This document shows positions 51,424 to 60,171 of a stretch of DNA of 64,000 bases, one piece after another. Origin of the DNA: Lewinellaceae bacterium (GTDB lineage Bacteria > Bacteroidota > Bacteroidia > Chitinophagales > Saprospiraceae); contig JACJYA010000018.1 of the NCBI GenBank assembly GCA_020636315.1, positions 1-64,000 of the forward strand, given 5' to 3'. The notes beneath the pieces are model-generated. The model worked only from the letters and a program-made list of their open reading frames with translations, was not told where the DNA came from and made no database searches. A program made the translations under genes and the position numbers. Numbering within the stretch: the stretch's first letter is position 1; each line of letters starts with the position of its first letter.

Positions 51424-53865
51424 ATGAAATACGCCCTTACCGTTTTGTTCTTCACAGCTCTTTTTTTTACATCCTGTACCCGGCAGCCTCAGCCAGTAAC
51501 CTTTTCCACAGATGCTTTGGAAATGGGGCTCGATGGGCAGGGCTTTCTCACCCACCTCCTGGATCGGCGCAACGGACGGGATCTGCTGACAAAAGATACC
51601 GTCGCCCCCTTGCTGTCCGTTCGGTTGGGTGGGGCTTTGCTCCTGCCGGAAGGCCTTCAATTTGAGCCGGAACAGAACCTGCTTCGCTTGTCTTTCAACA
51701 GTGGATTGGAGGTAGAGGTTAGAGTAGAGGAAAAAGGCTCTCATCTGGTATTCGAACTGGCAGCGCTCAGCGATACGGCTGACGTAGAACTCGTCCTCTG
51801 GGGGCCTTATCCCCTGGCTATGGACGAAGTGATAGGCGAAACGGTTGGCGTGGTGCAGGATGGAGATTTCAGCATCGGCATTCAGGCGCTGAACCCGAAA
51901 ACTCTTGGGGGCTACCCCTGGCAGGAAAATGACTGCATGCCCCAGATCGATATCTTCAGTCAGGAGGATTACTCCGACCTGGAAGAAGGCGGCGACAAGC
52001 GCTACGTCCTCTACCGCGTGGAAGCTGCCAAACCCACCTCCTACGGCTGCAGCCTGCAGGCCTACTGCCGCAACCGCAACCGCGAACGGGTGACCGAGAA
52101 CTGGGGCCATGATCACTACACCGTTCCTCCCTTTGACGACGGGGGAGTGGTAGGCTCACGGATCGCCCTCTTTGGCTGCCCGCGGGATGCCACCCTGGCG
52201 GCTATCGCTCAGGTGGAACTGGCTGAAGGGCTGCCACATCCCATGATCGATGGCCAGTGGGGCAAAACGGCCCCTTCCGCTTCGGCGGCCTACCTGATCC
52301 TGCCCTTCAGCGAAGCCAACATCGAAGAGGCCCTGGCGGTTACCCGGCGGGCGGGACTGCGGTATCTGTACCATCCCGGGCCATTTAAGAACTGGGGCCA
52401 TTTTGAGCTTGATGAAACAGCTTTCCCCTCCGGCCGTGACGGCTTGAAGCGCTGCGCGCAAACAGCTCGCGACAGCGGCATTTTCCTTGGCGTTCATACC
52501 TTGTCCAACTTCATCACCACTGACGACCCTTACGTGACGCCCGTGCCTGACCCGCGCCTGGCGGCAGTAGGGGAGTCTGTTCTCGCATCGGCCATTTCAG
52601 AGGAGGCGACGGAGATCCCGGTGGCCAGCCCCGTTTTCTTCAACCAGTTTGCCAACAACAACCTGAAAACCGTGCAGGTGGGCGAAGAACTGATCCGCTA
52701 CGGCGGTGTCAACGAGCAGGAACCCTGGAAATTGACGGACTGCCAACGGGGAGCTTTCGGCACTGCGGCTGCCGCCCACGAACAGGGGGCGCCCATCCGC
52801 AAACTGGCCGACCATGCCTATAAGGTTTTTCTCACCAATCCTGCTTTGGGCAGGGAAATGGCGGAACGGCTCGCCGGCCTGTTCAACGACTGCGGCCTGC
52901 ACCAGATCTCTTTCGACGGCATAGAGGGTAACCGCTCTACCGGAATGGGTAACTACGGCGAGATCCTCTTCGCCAACTGGTGGTATTCGGCCCTTTCTGA
53001 AGACGTCAAGTCTCATTTGATCATCGACGCCAGCCGGACGAGCCACTATTTCTGGCACATCTACTCGCGCATGAACTGGGGCGAACCCTGGTATGCCGGC
53101 TTTCGCGAAAGCCAGACGGAATACCGCATGGCCAATCAGGCCTACTTCCGCCGTAACCTCATGCCAGCAATGCTGGGCTGGTTCCAACTCACCGAAAGCA
53201 CCTCCCTGCAGGACGTGGAATGGATGCTGGCCCGCTCCGCCGGCTTCGATGCAGGCTACGGCTTTGTGGTGAACCCGGAAACCCTGAAGAAAAATCACTT
53301 GTCGGAAGCCATCCTGGAAAAGTTGGGGCTCTGGGAAGCCGCCCGGATGAAGGGTGCATTCCCGGAGGAGTTGAAAGAACGCCTGCAGGACATCAACAAC
53401 GAGTTCGAACTGGAACCGGCCGGGGCAGGGGAGTGGCGGCTGCAGGAAGTCCAGGTTTCCCACTTTCGCCATGAGCACAGAGTGCGCCAACCCGGCGAGC
53501 CCTTGTATTCTACCTTTGATTTCAAAAGCCCGAAAAATGAGCAGCCGGTTGCCTTCCTGATCTCCGCCCAGGGCGCCGGCATCGAGAATTTGCGACTAGA
53601 GCTTGACAATTACAAAGCGATCGAAATTACGGGCCGTTTAAACGAAGGGGAGGTGCTTTGGTACAAGGGTGGCAACAATGCGGAAGTTTATTCCGTCAAC
53701 TGGGAAAAGCTCCGTGAGGCCCCGGTTGGCCTGGAGGGGTTCACCCTGAAGGAAGGGCCGCATCAGCTGCTGTTCGATTGTACGTTCCTGGCGCCGGAGG
53801 AGGGCGCTCATGTAAGGCTGGAGTGGCGGCTGCCGGGTATTGCCGGCTTTTCTTTGAAGCGGTAA
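51424..53865 (+). CDS. Large lipoprotein of unknown family, possibly glycoside-hydrolase-like
   Basis: 813 residues. The N-terminus MKYALTVLFFTALFFTSC is a lipoprotein signal with Cys18. Residues about 25-240 are a strand-rich domain like the N-terminal sandwich of some glycosidases. The middle (about 280-600) has TIM-barrel-like motifs: ALAVTRRAGLRYLYHPGPFK, GIFLGVHTLSNF, LHQISFDGIEGN and SHLIIDASRTSHYFWHIYSR. The FDGIEGN acid pair and the later E-P-W segment could be catalytic. The C-terminal about 150 residues are another beta domain. I do not recognise a CAZy family. The gene stands alone, with 210 bp of upstream spacer in which only an AT-rich run is visible. Confidence 0.7.
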   Translation: MKYALTVLFFTALFFTSCTRQPQPVTFSTDALEMGLDGQGFLTHLLDRRNGRDLLTKDTVAPLLSVRLGGALLLPEGLQFEPEQNLLRLSFNSGLEVEVRVEEKGSHLVFELAALSDTADVELVLWGPYPLAMDEVIGETVGVVQDGDFSIGIQALNPKTLGGYPWQENDCMPQIDIFSQEDYSDLEEGGDKRYVLYRVEAAKPTSYGCSLQAYCRNRNRERVTENWGHDHYTVPPFDDGGVVGSRIALFGCPRDATLAAIAQVELAEGLPHPMIDGQWGKTAPSASAAYLILPFSEANIEEALAVTRRAGLRYLYHPGPFKNWGHFELDETAFPSGRDGLKRCAQTARDSGIFLGVHTLSNFITTDDPYVTPVPDPRLAAVGESVLASAISEEATEIPVASPVFFNQFANNNLKTVQVGEELIRYGGVNEQEPWKLTDCQRGAFGTAAAAHEQGAPIRKLADHAYKVFLTNPALGREMAERLAGLFNDCGLHQISFDGIEGNRSTGMGNYGEILFANWWYSALSEDVKSHLIIDASRTSHYFWHIYSRMNWGEPWYAGFRESQTEYRMANQAYFRRNLMPAMLGWFQLTESTSLQDVEWMLARSAGFDAGYGFVVNPETLKKNHLSEAILEKLGLWEAARMKGAFPEELKERLQDINNEFELEPAGAGEWRLQEVQVSHFRHEHRVRQPGEPLYSTFDFKSPKNEQPVAFLISAQGAGIENLRLELDNYKAIEITGRLNEGEVLWYKGGNNAEVYSVNWEKLREAPVGLEGFTLKEGPHQLLFDCTFLAPEEGAHVRLEWRLPGIAGFSLKR

Positions 53866-53964
53866 TCGTAAAAGCCGGTTTCGTATTGAAAGAATATTCG
53901 TAATTATCTGGCTCACCGGCCGAAAATGCCGTTCGGAGCAATACCTGGACAGTTACGAATGTCC

Positions 53965-54079
53965 TCATTTTACGAACTCAAAAGTGACATCTTCACCTCC
54001 TATAGTTCGCAATTGCTCAATGCCATTATCATCAATTCTACCCAGGCAGAATGTCGCCATTAGTGATCTTCAGTTTCAT
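53965..54079 (-). pseudogene. Small degraded gene, possible cyclophilin-like remnant
   Basis: The frame opens MKLKITNGDILPG and stops at once; dropping one base of the CCC/GGG run at 54041-54043 continues as RIDDNGIEQLRTIGG and EDVTFEFVK. Start and end resemble the two ends of cyclophilin-like-fold proteins often found in AraC/aldo-keto-reductase clusters, so it may be an internally deleted and shifted copy. The likeness is from memory and weak. Confidence 0.35.
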
Positions 54080-54087
54080 ATCTTCCG

Positions 54088-54657
54088 TTATAACTCTTTG
54101 AGCACCTTTGCGGGAACCCCTCCTACCACGGTATTGGGCGGAACATCACTGGAGACTACTGCACCTGCGGCTACTACCGAGTTTTCACCGATCGTTACGC
54201 CGGGAAGAATAGTTGCTCCGGCACCGATCCAGGCATTCTGCATGATAAGCACTGCCCCGGGAACTAATGTCTTCCTTTTGGCGACTTCCACCGGATGGTT
54301 TTCAGATGTGATATTCACTCTTGGCCCGATCATGACGCCATCCTCTATGGTGATGCAGCCCAGGTCCAGAAAACTACAGGCATGATTGATAAATATGTTT
54401 TTGCCCAGAAAAATATGTCGGCCAAAATTGGTATGGAAAGGAGGGAAAACGACCGTGGTTTTATCTATGGCCGTACCAACGATCTCACTTAAAATAACCC
54501 GAACTTCATCCACGTTGGAAGATGTATTCAATTTAGCAGATAGATTGATCGTCTGATTCACCGCTTCTCTGATCCTGCCATACTCGGGGTCATCCATAGG
54601 AACAGGCTCACCAGACCTGAGCCTGTCAAATATATCCTTACTTTTTGTGGCCTTCAT
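54088..54657 (-). CDS. Sugar O-acetyltransferase (hexapeptide-repeat, Maa/LacA type)
   Basis: 189 residues. The N-terminal helical cap (DIFDRLRSGEPVPMDDPEYG) is the maltose-acetyltransferase domain. The left-handed beta-helix follows with hexapeptide repeats: FHTNFGRHIFLGKNIFINHA, IEDGVMIGPRVNITSENHPV, AWIGAGATILPGVTIGENSV and VAAGAVVSSDVPPNTVVGGV. The catalytic His is the one in ENHPV. These enzymes transfer acetyl from acetyl-CoA to sugars or related acceptors, as trimers in the cytosol. It is the last intact gene of the operon divergent from the AraC regulator, 21 bp after the DUF2255 gene. Confidence 0.9.
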   Translation of the reverse strand: MKATKSKDIFDRLRSGEPVPMDDPEYGRIREAVNQTINLSAKLNTSSNVDEVRVILSEIVGTAIDKTTVVFPPFHTNFGRHIFLGKNIFINHACSFLDLGCITIEDGVMIGPRVNITSENHPVEVAKRKTLVPGAVLIMQNAWIGAGATILPGVTIGENSVVAAGAVVSSDVPPNTVVGGVPAKVLKEL

Positions 54658-54678
54658 TGTTTTCTTTTTTCCGGAGGA

Positions 54679-55071
54679 TCATTCCACTTCATGGGGCAGG
54701 ATCTTTACGGTGGCAGAGCGGGCTCTATTGCTGATCATTGGCCTCAAATAAGGGCTTTCTCCATATTTTTCTTTGTACGCTTCATCTATACGATCATTGA
54801 TTGCTCCATCCACTGATTCAAACCTGACCTCCCTGGCCATACCCGCTGCTTCAATTTTTCCTGCTCCCTGGTTCATAGCGGCCTTATACCATCTGGAAGA
54901 TGTTCCATTATAGGCCCGTACGAAAAGTTCATTACCTACTACCACTTCCCAGATCCAGGTTGGGGTGCCGTAGGTTTTTCCATCTTCGCGAAAGGGGGCG
55001 ATATGAAGGTCGTTTGCCTTATCAATGGCTTGTAGCTCTTCCAGTGGAAAAGTTTTCTTATCAATATTCAT
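54679..55071 (-). CDS. DUF2255 family protein
   Basis: 130 residues, soluble. The family pattern is clear: HIAPFREDGKTYGTPTWIWE, then VVVGNELFVRAYNGTSSRWY KAAM, then REVRFESVDGAINDRIDEAY and the ending SATVKILPH. DUF2255 has a split-barrel-like fold related to flavin-binding nitroreductase-type proteins, and no reaction is firmly known. It is found with aldo-keto reductases and cupins in AraC-controlled clusters, as here, with 11 bp to the cupin gene and 21 bp to the acetyltransferase gene. Confidence 0.82.
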   Translation of the reverse strand: MNIDKKTFPLEELQAIDKANDLHIAPFREDGKTYGTPTWIWEVVVGNELFVRAYNGTSSRWYKAAMNQGAGKIEAAGMAREVRFESVDGAINDRIDEAYKEKYGESPYLRPMISNRARSATVKILPHEVE

Positions 55072-55082
55072 GTTGCTATATC

Positions 55083-55478
55083 TTATTTTCGGTACTGCTC
55101 ATCAGTCACCTTTTCCATCCAGTCCACTACTTTTCCATCCAATTCTTCCTGGATGGCAATATGGCTCATGGCTTTGCCGGGAGAAGCGCCGTGCCAGTGC
55201 TTTTCGCCGGGCGCAAACCAAACCACATCCCCCGGGCGAATTTCCTCAATGGGTCCGCCTTCTCGTTGTACCCAGCCCAATCCGGAGGTTACGATCAATG
55301 TTTGGCCGGCCGGGTGAGTATGCCAGGCTGTTCTGGCGCCCGGTTCAAAGGTGACGCTGGCGCCGGCGGCCCTGGTTGCTTCTTTTTTCTGAAATAAAGG
55401 GTCAATTCGTACTGATCCGGTGAACCAGTCTTCCGGCCCTTTCACTGAGTTGAGCTGCTCATTCCAAACTATTTCCAT
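55083..55478 (-). CDS. Cupin-domain protein
   Basis: 131 residues. The two cupin motifs are GARTAWHTHPAGQTLIVTSG (motif 1 with the His pair) and PGDVVWFAPGEKHWHGASPG (motif 2 with a His). The metal-binding residues His, His, Glu/Gln and His are thus largely in place. This is the small single-domain cupin group often named hydroxynitrile-lyase-like or carboxymuconolactone-associated. The usual partners are quinone or aldehyde detoxification genes, fitting the aldo-keto reductase encoded 92 bp upstream. Confidence 0.88.
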   Translation of the reverse strand: MEIVWNEQLNSVKGPEDWFTGSVRIDPLFQKKEATRAAGASVTFEPGARTAWHTHPAGQTLIVTSGLGWVQREGGPIEEIRPGDVVWFAPGEKHWHGASPGKAMSHIAIQEELDGKVVDWMEKVTDEQYRK

Positions 55479-55570
55479 AATGACTATTTTATTTTACTGA
55501 TTAAAGACATCCTGTGCTTAAACAGTGATAGAGAGAGGCATTACCCCCCCCTTTACTGCTTAAACTAGTT

Positions 55571-56425
55571 CTATGCGTACACGGGAAACTTGCTGGCCTC
55601 TCCGTAATCTTTGATTGGCTCCATGTTTTTTAAGGACTCCATGTCCTCTTCGGAGATCTCAAAATCTACTGCTGCATTGGCTTTCATATGCGCCGGGTTG
55701 GCAGTTTTGGGCAATGGAAGGAGGCCCAGCTGCAGGTCGTAGCGAATGCCCAACTGGGGTATGGAAACATTGTATTTTTCCGCCATTTCCGCTACTTTCT
55801 GGTTCTTCAGTAATTCTCCGTGTCCGATCGGTGAATAGGCTTCCACCAGGAGGCCGTTATCCTTGCAGTATTGGATCAGCTCTTTTGGCGTATTGCTGAT
55901 ATGCGCCAAAATCTGATTTACCATTGGTTTTACAGAGCAGGATTCCAGGATGTTGTCGATGTCTTCTTTCTGGAAGTTTGAGAGGCCGATGGCGCGAAGC
56001 TTTCCGGCTTTATGGGCTTCTTCAAGAGCTCTCCATGCTTCGCGGTTTCCTTCGAAGTACCGGTCATCCCCACCGAATTTTGCCCATGGTTTCGGGCTGT
56101 GTATGATCATCAGGTCAATATACTCAAGCCCTAATGTTTTAAGTGACCCATCAATGGATGCAACGGCTTCTTGATAGGACTTCACTTCCGCTGCAAGCTT
56201 TGTGGTCACAAACATATCCTCTCTTTTTACACCACACGCTCTGATGCCTTCACCAACTCCCCTTTCATTCTGGTAGGCCTGAGCGGTATCAATATGCCGG
56301 TACCCAATTTTTGCAGCATTCTTCACTGCCTGTACGGCATCTTTATCACTTATAAACCAGGTTCCAAGGCCTAGTTTTGGGATCTCAACGCCATTTGATA
56401 GCGTATATTTTTCTTCTAAGATCAT
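55571..56425 (-). CDS. Aldo/keto reductase
   Basis: 284 residues from ATG 56425; the TTG two codons earlier is less likely. The (beta/alpha)8 barrel signature GYRHIDTAQAYQNERGVGEG contains catalytic Asp and Tyr, MFVTTKLAAE has the Lys, and IDLMIIHSPKPW has the His. ANPAHMKANAAVDFEISEED is the NADPH-binding end. These enzymes reduce aldehydes and ketones, such as methylglyoxal or 2,5-diketogluconate, with NADPH in the cytosol. It is the first gene of a four-gene operon under a divergent AraC regulator, which suggests induction by a reactive carbonyl or quinone. Confidence 0.93.
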   Translation of the reverse strand: MILEEKYTLSNGVEIPKLGLGTWFISDKDAVQAVKNAAKIGYRHIDTAQAYQNERGVGEGIRACGVKREDMFVTTKLAAEVKSYQEAVASIDGSLKTLGLEYIDLMIIHSPKPWAKFGGDDRYFEGNREAWRALEEAHKAGKLRAIGLSNFQKEDIDNILESCSVKPMVNQILAHISNTPKELIQYCKDNGLLVEAYSPIGHGELLKNQKVAEMAEKYNVSIPQLGIRYDLQLGLLPLPKTANPAHMKANAAVDFEISEEDMESLKNMEPIKDYGEASKFPVYA

Positions 56426-56719
56426 AACCAAAATATTTTATTCATGAACATTATATTCTTTCCTGCAACTATTAAAATGTGGCTGCATCTATAACATAGC
56501 GAAAGCGAGCCTTTTTGTTCACCACCTTTTTGTGGCCGTTCATCGTTCTTGATTTTGAAATCATATGACAAAGGTATTCCCATTATCAGGTCAGTACATA
56601 ATGATTATCAAATCAAAACTTAAGAAATTCAAACAGCCGAATCCGAAAGAGATAAAATCCGGAGAACCCGAACCTTTCAAAGATCAAAAATGTTTGAATT
56701 TTTAAACTTTTGAGTTACC

Positions 56720-57577
56720 ATGCGGGCCGTTTCTGAATTTAATAACCTACTAAAATTGCGGGGTTTCAATGTCTTTCAAATTGAGGAGGACAAAAAAGCT
56801 ACCCGTGTTTACAGCCGTAAAGACTTTTACAAGATCTGCCTTACAACTGGCAAGAGCAAAATTCACTATGCAGGCCGGAGTTTCGAAGCGGAAGGCACCA
56901 TTCTGTTCTTCGGGAACCCGCACATTCCCTACTCCTGGGAAACGCTTTCAACCACCTATGTAGGCTATACCTGCTTATTTTCAGAAGATTTCCTGGATCC
57001 GCATAACCGTTCGGAAAGCCTGCAACAATCACCGCTATTCAAAATAGGCGGAACACCTATTTTAGAGATCACACCAAAGCAACGGGATTTTTTAAATACC
57101 ATTTTTCGAAAAATGATCGAGGAACAGCAGTCTGATTATGCTCATAAAGATGACCTGATCCGAAACTACATTAATCTGATCCTGCACGAATCTTTGAAGT
57201 TACAACCGTCCGAAAACTACGACCAACATAAAAATGCCGCGGTACGGTTGACTTCAGTTTTTATGGAATTATTGGAAAGGCAATTCCCTGTCGAAACTCC
57301 GGACAGGCCGCTTCAACTAAAAAGTGCGAAAGATTATGCGGAAAACCTGGCTGTGCACGTAAACCACCTCAATCGTTCCGTCAAGGAAGTTACCGGTAAA
57401 CCGACAACTTCACACATCTCCGAGCGGATTATAAGCGAAGCGAAAGCCATTTTGCAACATACCAACTGGAATATTTCGGAAGTTGCTTTTGCCTTGGGTT
57501 TTGATTACCCGACTTACTTCACGAACTTCTTCAAAAAACATACTGGAGCAAACCCTTCTGCCTTTAGGAAAGTTTGA
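56720..57577 (+). CDS. AraC family transcriptional regulator
   Basis: 285 residues. The N-terminal part is a cupin-like sensor (FYKICLTTGKSKIHYAGRSF, IPYSWETLSTTYVGYTCLFS). The C-terminal about 100 residues carry two helix-turn-helix motifs: YAENLAVHVNHLNRSVKEVT GKPTTSHISERI, and NWNISEVAFALGFDYPTYFT NFFKKHTGANP, the last being the AraC family signature. It is transcribed away from the aldo-keto reductase operon across a 294-bp spacer, so it most likely controls that operon. The spacer has AT-rich inverted words near the ATG (gtttgaat, taaacttttga), but no operator can be fixed. Confidence 0.92.
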   Translation: MRAVSEFNNLLKLRGFNVFQIEEDKKATRVYSRKDFYKICLTTGKSKIHYAGRSFEAEGTILFFGNPHIPYSWETLSTTYVGYTCLFSEDFLDPHNRSESLQQSPLFKIGGTPILEITPKQRDFLNTIFRKMIEEQQSDYAHKDDLIRNYINLILHESLKLQPSENYDQHKNAAVRLTSVFMELLERQFPVETPDRPLQLKSAKDYAENLAVHVNHLNRSVKEVTGKPTTSHISERIISEAKAILQHTNWNISEVAFALGFDYPTYFTNFFKKHTGANPSAFRKV

Positions 57578-57727
57578 ATTTTATAGGTTCAATTGTTTTG
57601 TTGCTGAAATATCATTTGAACGAATTCTAATGGCCTTTCAAACCAAAAGTAAAGAGTTTCAAACAACAGGCAAGATGAGAATGGGGCTATGTTATATTTA
57701 ACGGCTCCGGACTAATGAGTATTTATA

Positions 57728-58138
57728 TCACTCCCTCTTTCCCGCCTCCTTTCGCCGGTTCAGCTCCTCTGCGATCATCTCTCCCACGCGGTCGAGGTGG
57801 CCTTTGCCTTTGAAGTATTTGAAAATGAAGGCCAGTCCGGCGAAGAACACCACAAAGGAAAGCGGAAAAAGGGCCAGGCTGAGCAGGGCCAGATACCTCA
57901 GTTTCAGCAAGGTGAAGAGGAAGTAACCGGCGACCCAAACCGGCGAAATGGCCGCGATGCGGACCACCAGTTGCTGGAAAGCCCTGAAGAGGTGGTTCTT
58001 GACTTCCCACTGCCCCCGCAGCCGCAGCAACTGTTCGGTGGTGAAGAACTCTGGACCGACTGATTCAAGGTGGGCCAGTTCGTCGGAGGCATTGTCCTCC
58101 AGGTGTTTGATGACGCCGTCGATATTGCGAATGGGCAT
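57728..58138 (-). CDS. Small membrane protein, unknown
   Basis: 136 residues from ATG 58138, chosen because the longer frame upstream merely translates repeat DNA. The N-terminal about 55 residues are soluble (MPIRNIDGVIKHLEDNASDE, LAHLESVGPEFFTTEQLLRL). Two hydrophobic helices follow (FRAFQQLVVRIAAISPVWVA and LALLSLALFPLSFVVFFAGL), then a basic tail. No family is recognised. It follows the SulP gene on the same strand across a repeat bracket, so co-transcription is uncertain. The 150 bp to the left (57578-57727) hold nothing visible. Confidence 0.65.
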   Translation of the reverse strand: MPIRNIDGVIKHLEDNASDELAHLESVGPEFFTTEQLLRLRGQWEVKNHLFRAFQQLVVRIAAISPVWVAGYFLFTLLKLRYLALLSLALFPLSFVVFFAGLAFIFKYFKGKGHLDRVGEMIAEELNRRKEAGKRE

Positions 58139-58207
58139 AGAACGCTTCGGTTTTGTTCTTTTACCTTCTAAACTGTCGGCGCTAGGGTTAGGTTGTTTGG
58201 GAACTGT

Positions 58208-58380
58208 GAATTCGTAGATTCGGGATTCGTAATGGGACTGTTCAAAGTTCCTGGTTTCTGGGTTCCTGGGTTTCTGGTTCCCTGGAAACCAGCGGGATAG
58301 CATACCGCGGACACAGTTAATTGGACTATTCCTTCGTAAATCCCCGAATCCCGAATCCCGAATCCCGAATCACTCATTCG
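58208..58380. repeat. Inverted pair of GATTCGGG repeat arrays after the SulP gene
   Basis: The left arm (58208-58231) has aattcgtagattcggg units and the right arm (58334-58380) five aatcccg units, its complement. The SulP TGA stop (58370-58372) lies in the right arm. Between them is the second TTTCTGG tract (58231-58296) with its gggactgttca lead-in. Confidence 0.7.
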
Positions 58381-60091
58381 TCTGCAGCACGTACTTCTCA
58401 TAGCGCTCTTTCCCCTTCTCATCGAAGGAGTCCACAGCGTGCTGTACCCGCATGAAGAAGTTGTCTTCGCCGATCTTGTCAATCAGGCCGCCCCGGACGA
58501 GGATGTCCCGCACCGGCCCTTTTACACTTGCCAGGTCGAATTCGATGCCCTGTGCATGGCAGAAGTCGATGATCTCTTCCAGGGCGTGCATGCCGCTGCT
58601 GTCCAGCCCGTTAATGCTGTTGGCGTCGAGGATGAGGAGCTTCAGTTTCTTACCTTTCCTGGCAATTTCTTCTTCCATCTTTTCTTTGAAGTAATTGACA
58701 TTGGCGAAGTACAGGCGGGCGTCGAAGCGCATGATCAGAATGTCATCCCGCACTTCCAGGTCGTCGAAACGGGTAATGTTCTTATAATGGGGTTTGCCCG
58801 GTATTTTACCCAGCACGGCGAAGTGGGGCATAGTCGTCCGGAAAATGATAATGGCAATAGAAAGTACCACGCCGATGAGGATACCCTGTTCGATGCCCAG
58901 CGCCAGGGTGCCGATGAAGGTTACGATCAGCATCCAGAAGTCGGAGCGGTCGGCGTGCCACAGGTGGACGGCCTCCTTGATGTCGATCAGCCCGAAGACG
59001 GCCACCATGATTACCGAGGCGAGAATGGCGTTGGGTAGGTAGTAGAAAAGGCCGGTGAGGAACAGCAGCGTCAGGGCGATCAGTACAGCGCTGATGATGG
59101 CAGCCAGCCCCGTCCGGGCTCCTGCCTGGTCGTTTACCGCCGTGCGGCTGAACCCGCCGGTAACGGGATACGACTGGAAGAAGCTTCCGCCGATGTTGGC
59201 CAGGCCCAGCCCGATGAGTTCCTGGTTGGCGTCAACCTTGTAATTCTTATGCTTGGCCTGTATGGCCTTGGCCACGGCAATGCTTTCCATGAAGCTGACC
59301 AGAGCAATGGCCAGAGCAGCGGGGAGCAAAGCACTGAAGCTCTCCATGTTCAGGCTGGGGATGCCGAAGGAGGGCAGCCCTTTGGGCACCTCGCCGACGA
59401 TCTTGACGCCCTGCCCGGTGAGCCCCAGCCCCCAAACGGCCAGAATGCCGAAGATGACTGCCAGCAGCGGCCCCGGGATAGCCCTGTTGATCCGTTTGAT
59501 GCCCATGATCAGGGCAATGCCGCCCAGGCCAATGAGAAACGTGGCCCAGTTAATCTCTCCGAATCTTTCCACCGCCCCGATCAGGATCTCATGTATATGG
59601 TGGCTGCGCGGAATATTGACCCCCAGCAGGTGCTTCAGTTGCGACAAGCCGATGATTAGCGCCGCCGCCGAGGTAAAGCCGCTGATCACCGGGTGGGAAA
59701 GGAAGTTGACCAGAAAGCCCAGCCGGAAGGCCCCCAGCAGGAACTGGATCAGCCCCACGAACAGGGCCAGGGTAATGGCCAGGGCAATGTAAGTTTCCGT
59801 TCCGCCTTCTGCAATGGCGCCAATGCCCGCCGCCGTAAGCAAAGACACCATGGCCACCGGCCCAACGGCCAGTTGCCGCGATGTGCCGAATAAGGAATAG
59901 ATGATCAGCGGTATAGTAGAAGCGTATAAGCCGTAAATGGGGGGCAGCCCGGCGATCATCGCGTAGGCCATACCCTGGGGAATGAGCATTACGCCTACTG
60001 TGAGCCCTGCCGCCAGGTCTCCTTTAAGGTCTTCCGTTTTATAGGCGGGTAGCCATTCCAGTATGGGTAAGAATTTCTTTAACTGCATCAC
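58370..60091 (-). CDS. SulP family anion transporter with STAS domain
   Basis: 573 residues (start 60091 or 60088). About 12-14 helices with the family motif LKGDLAAGLTVGVMLIPQGM AYAMIAGLPPIYGLYAS near the N-terminus, and GLANIGGSFFQSYPVTGGFS RTAVNDQAGART further on. The C-terminal STAS domain (residues about 440-560) has LIMRFDARLYFANVNYFKEK and LLILDANSINGLDSSGMHAL. SulP carriers take up sulfate, bicarbonate or other anions with Na+ or H+ through the inner membrane. The substrate is open. The gene starts downstream of a long spacer after the Crp/Fnr gene and may be under its control. Confidence 0.93.
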   Translation of the reverse strand: MMQLKKFLPILEWLPAYKTEDLKGDLAAGLTVGVMLIPQGMAYAMIAGLPPIYGLYASTIPLIIYSLFGTSRQLAVGPVAMVSLLTAAGIGAIAEGGTETYIALAITLALFVGLIQFLLGAFRLGFLVNFLSHPVISGFTSAAALIIGLSQLKHLLGVNIPRSHHIHEILIGAVERFGEINWATFLIGLGGIALIMGIKRINRAIPGPLLAVIFGILAVWGLGLTGQGVKIVGEVPKGLPSFGIPSLNMESFSALLPAALAIALVSFMESIAVAKAIQAKHKNYKVDANQELIGLGLANIGGSFFQSYPVTGGFSRTAVNDQAGARTGLAAIISAVLIALTLLFLTGLFYYLPNAILASVIMVAVFGLIDIKEAVHLWHADRSDFWMLIVTFIGTLALGIEQGILIGVVLSIAIIIFRTTMPHFAVLGKIPGKPHYKNITRFDDLEVRDDILIMRFDARLYFANVNYFKEKMEEEIARKGKKLKLLILDANSINGLDSSGMHALEEIIDFCHAQGIEFDLASVKGPVRDILVRGGLIDKIGEDNFFMRVQHAVDSFDEKGKERYEKYVLQTNE

Positions 60092-60171
60092 TTGTCTGGT
60101 TTTTTCTGCAAAGGTGGGCTTACTCAGGGAAAGGTGCAGTGATGAAGGTCACAGGAGGGGGGGCACACTTG

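Noticed and set aside
58139..58303. N-terminal extension of the small membrane protein gene
   Set aside because: These 55 codons translate repeat-array and spacer DNA; the ATG at 58138 gives a normal protein start.
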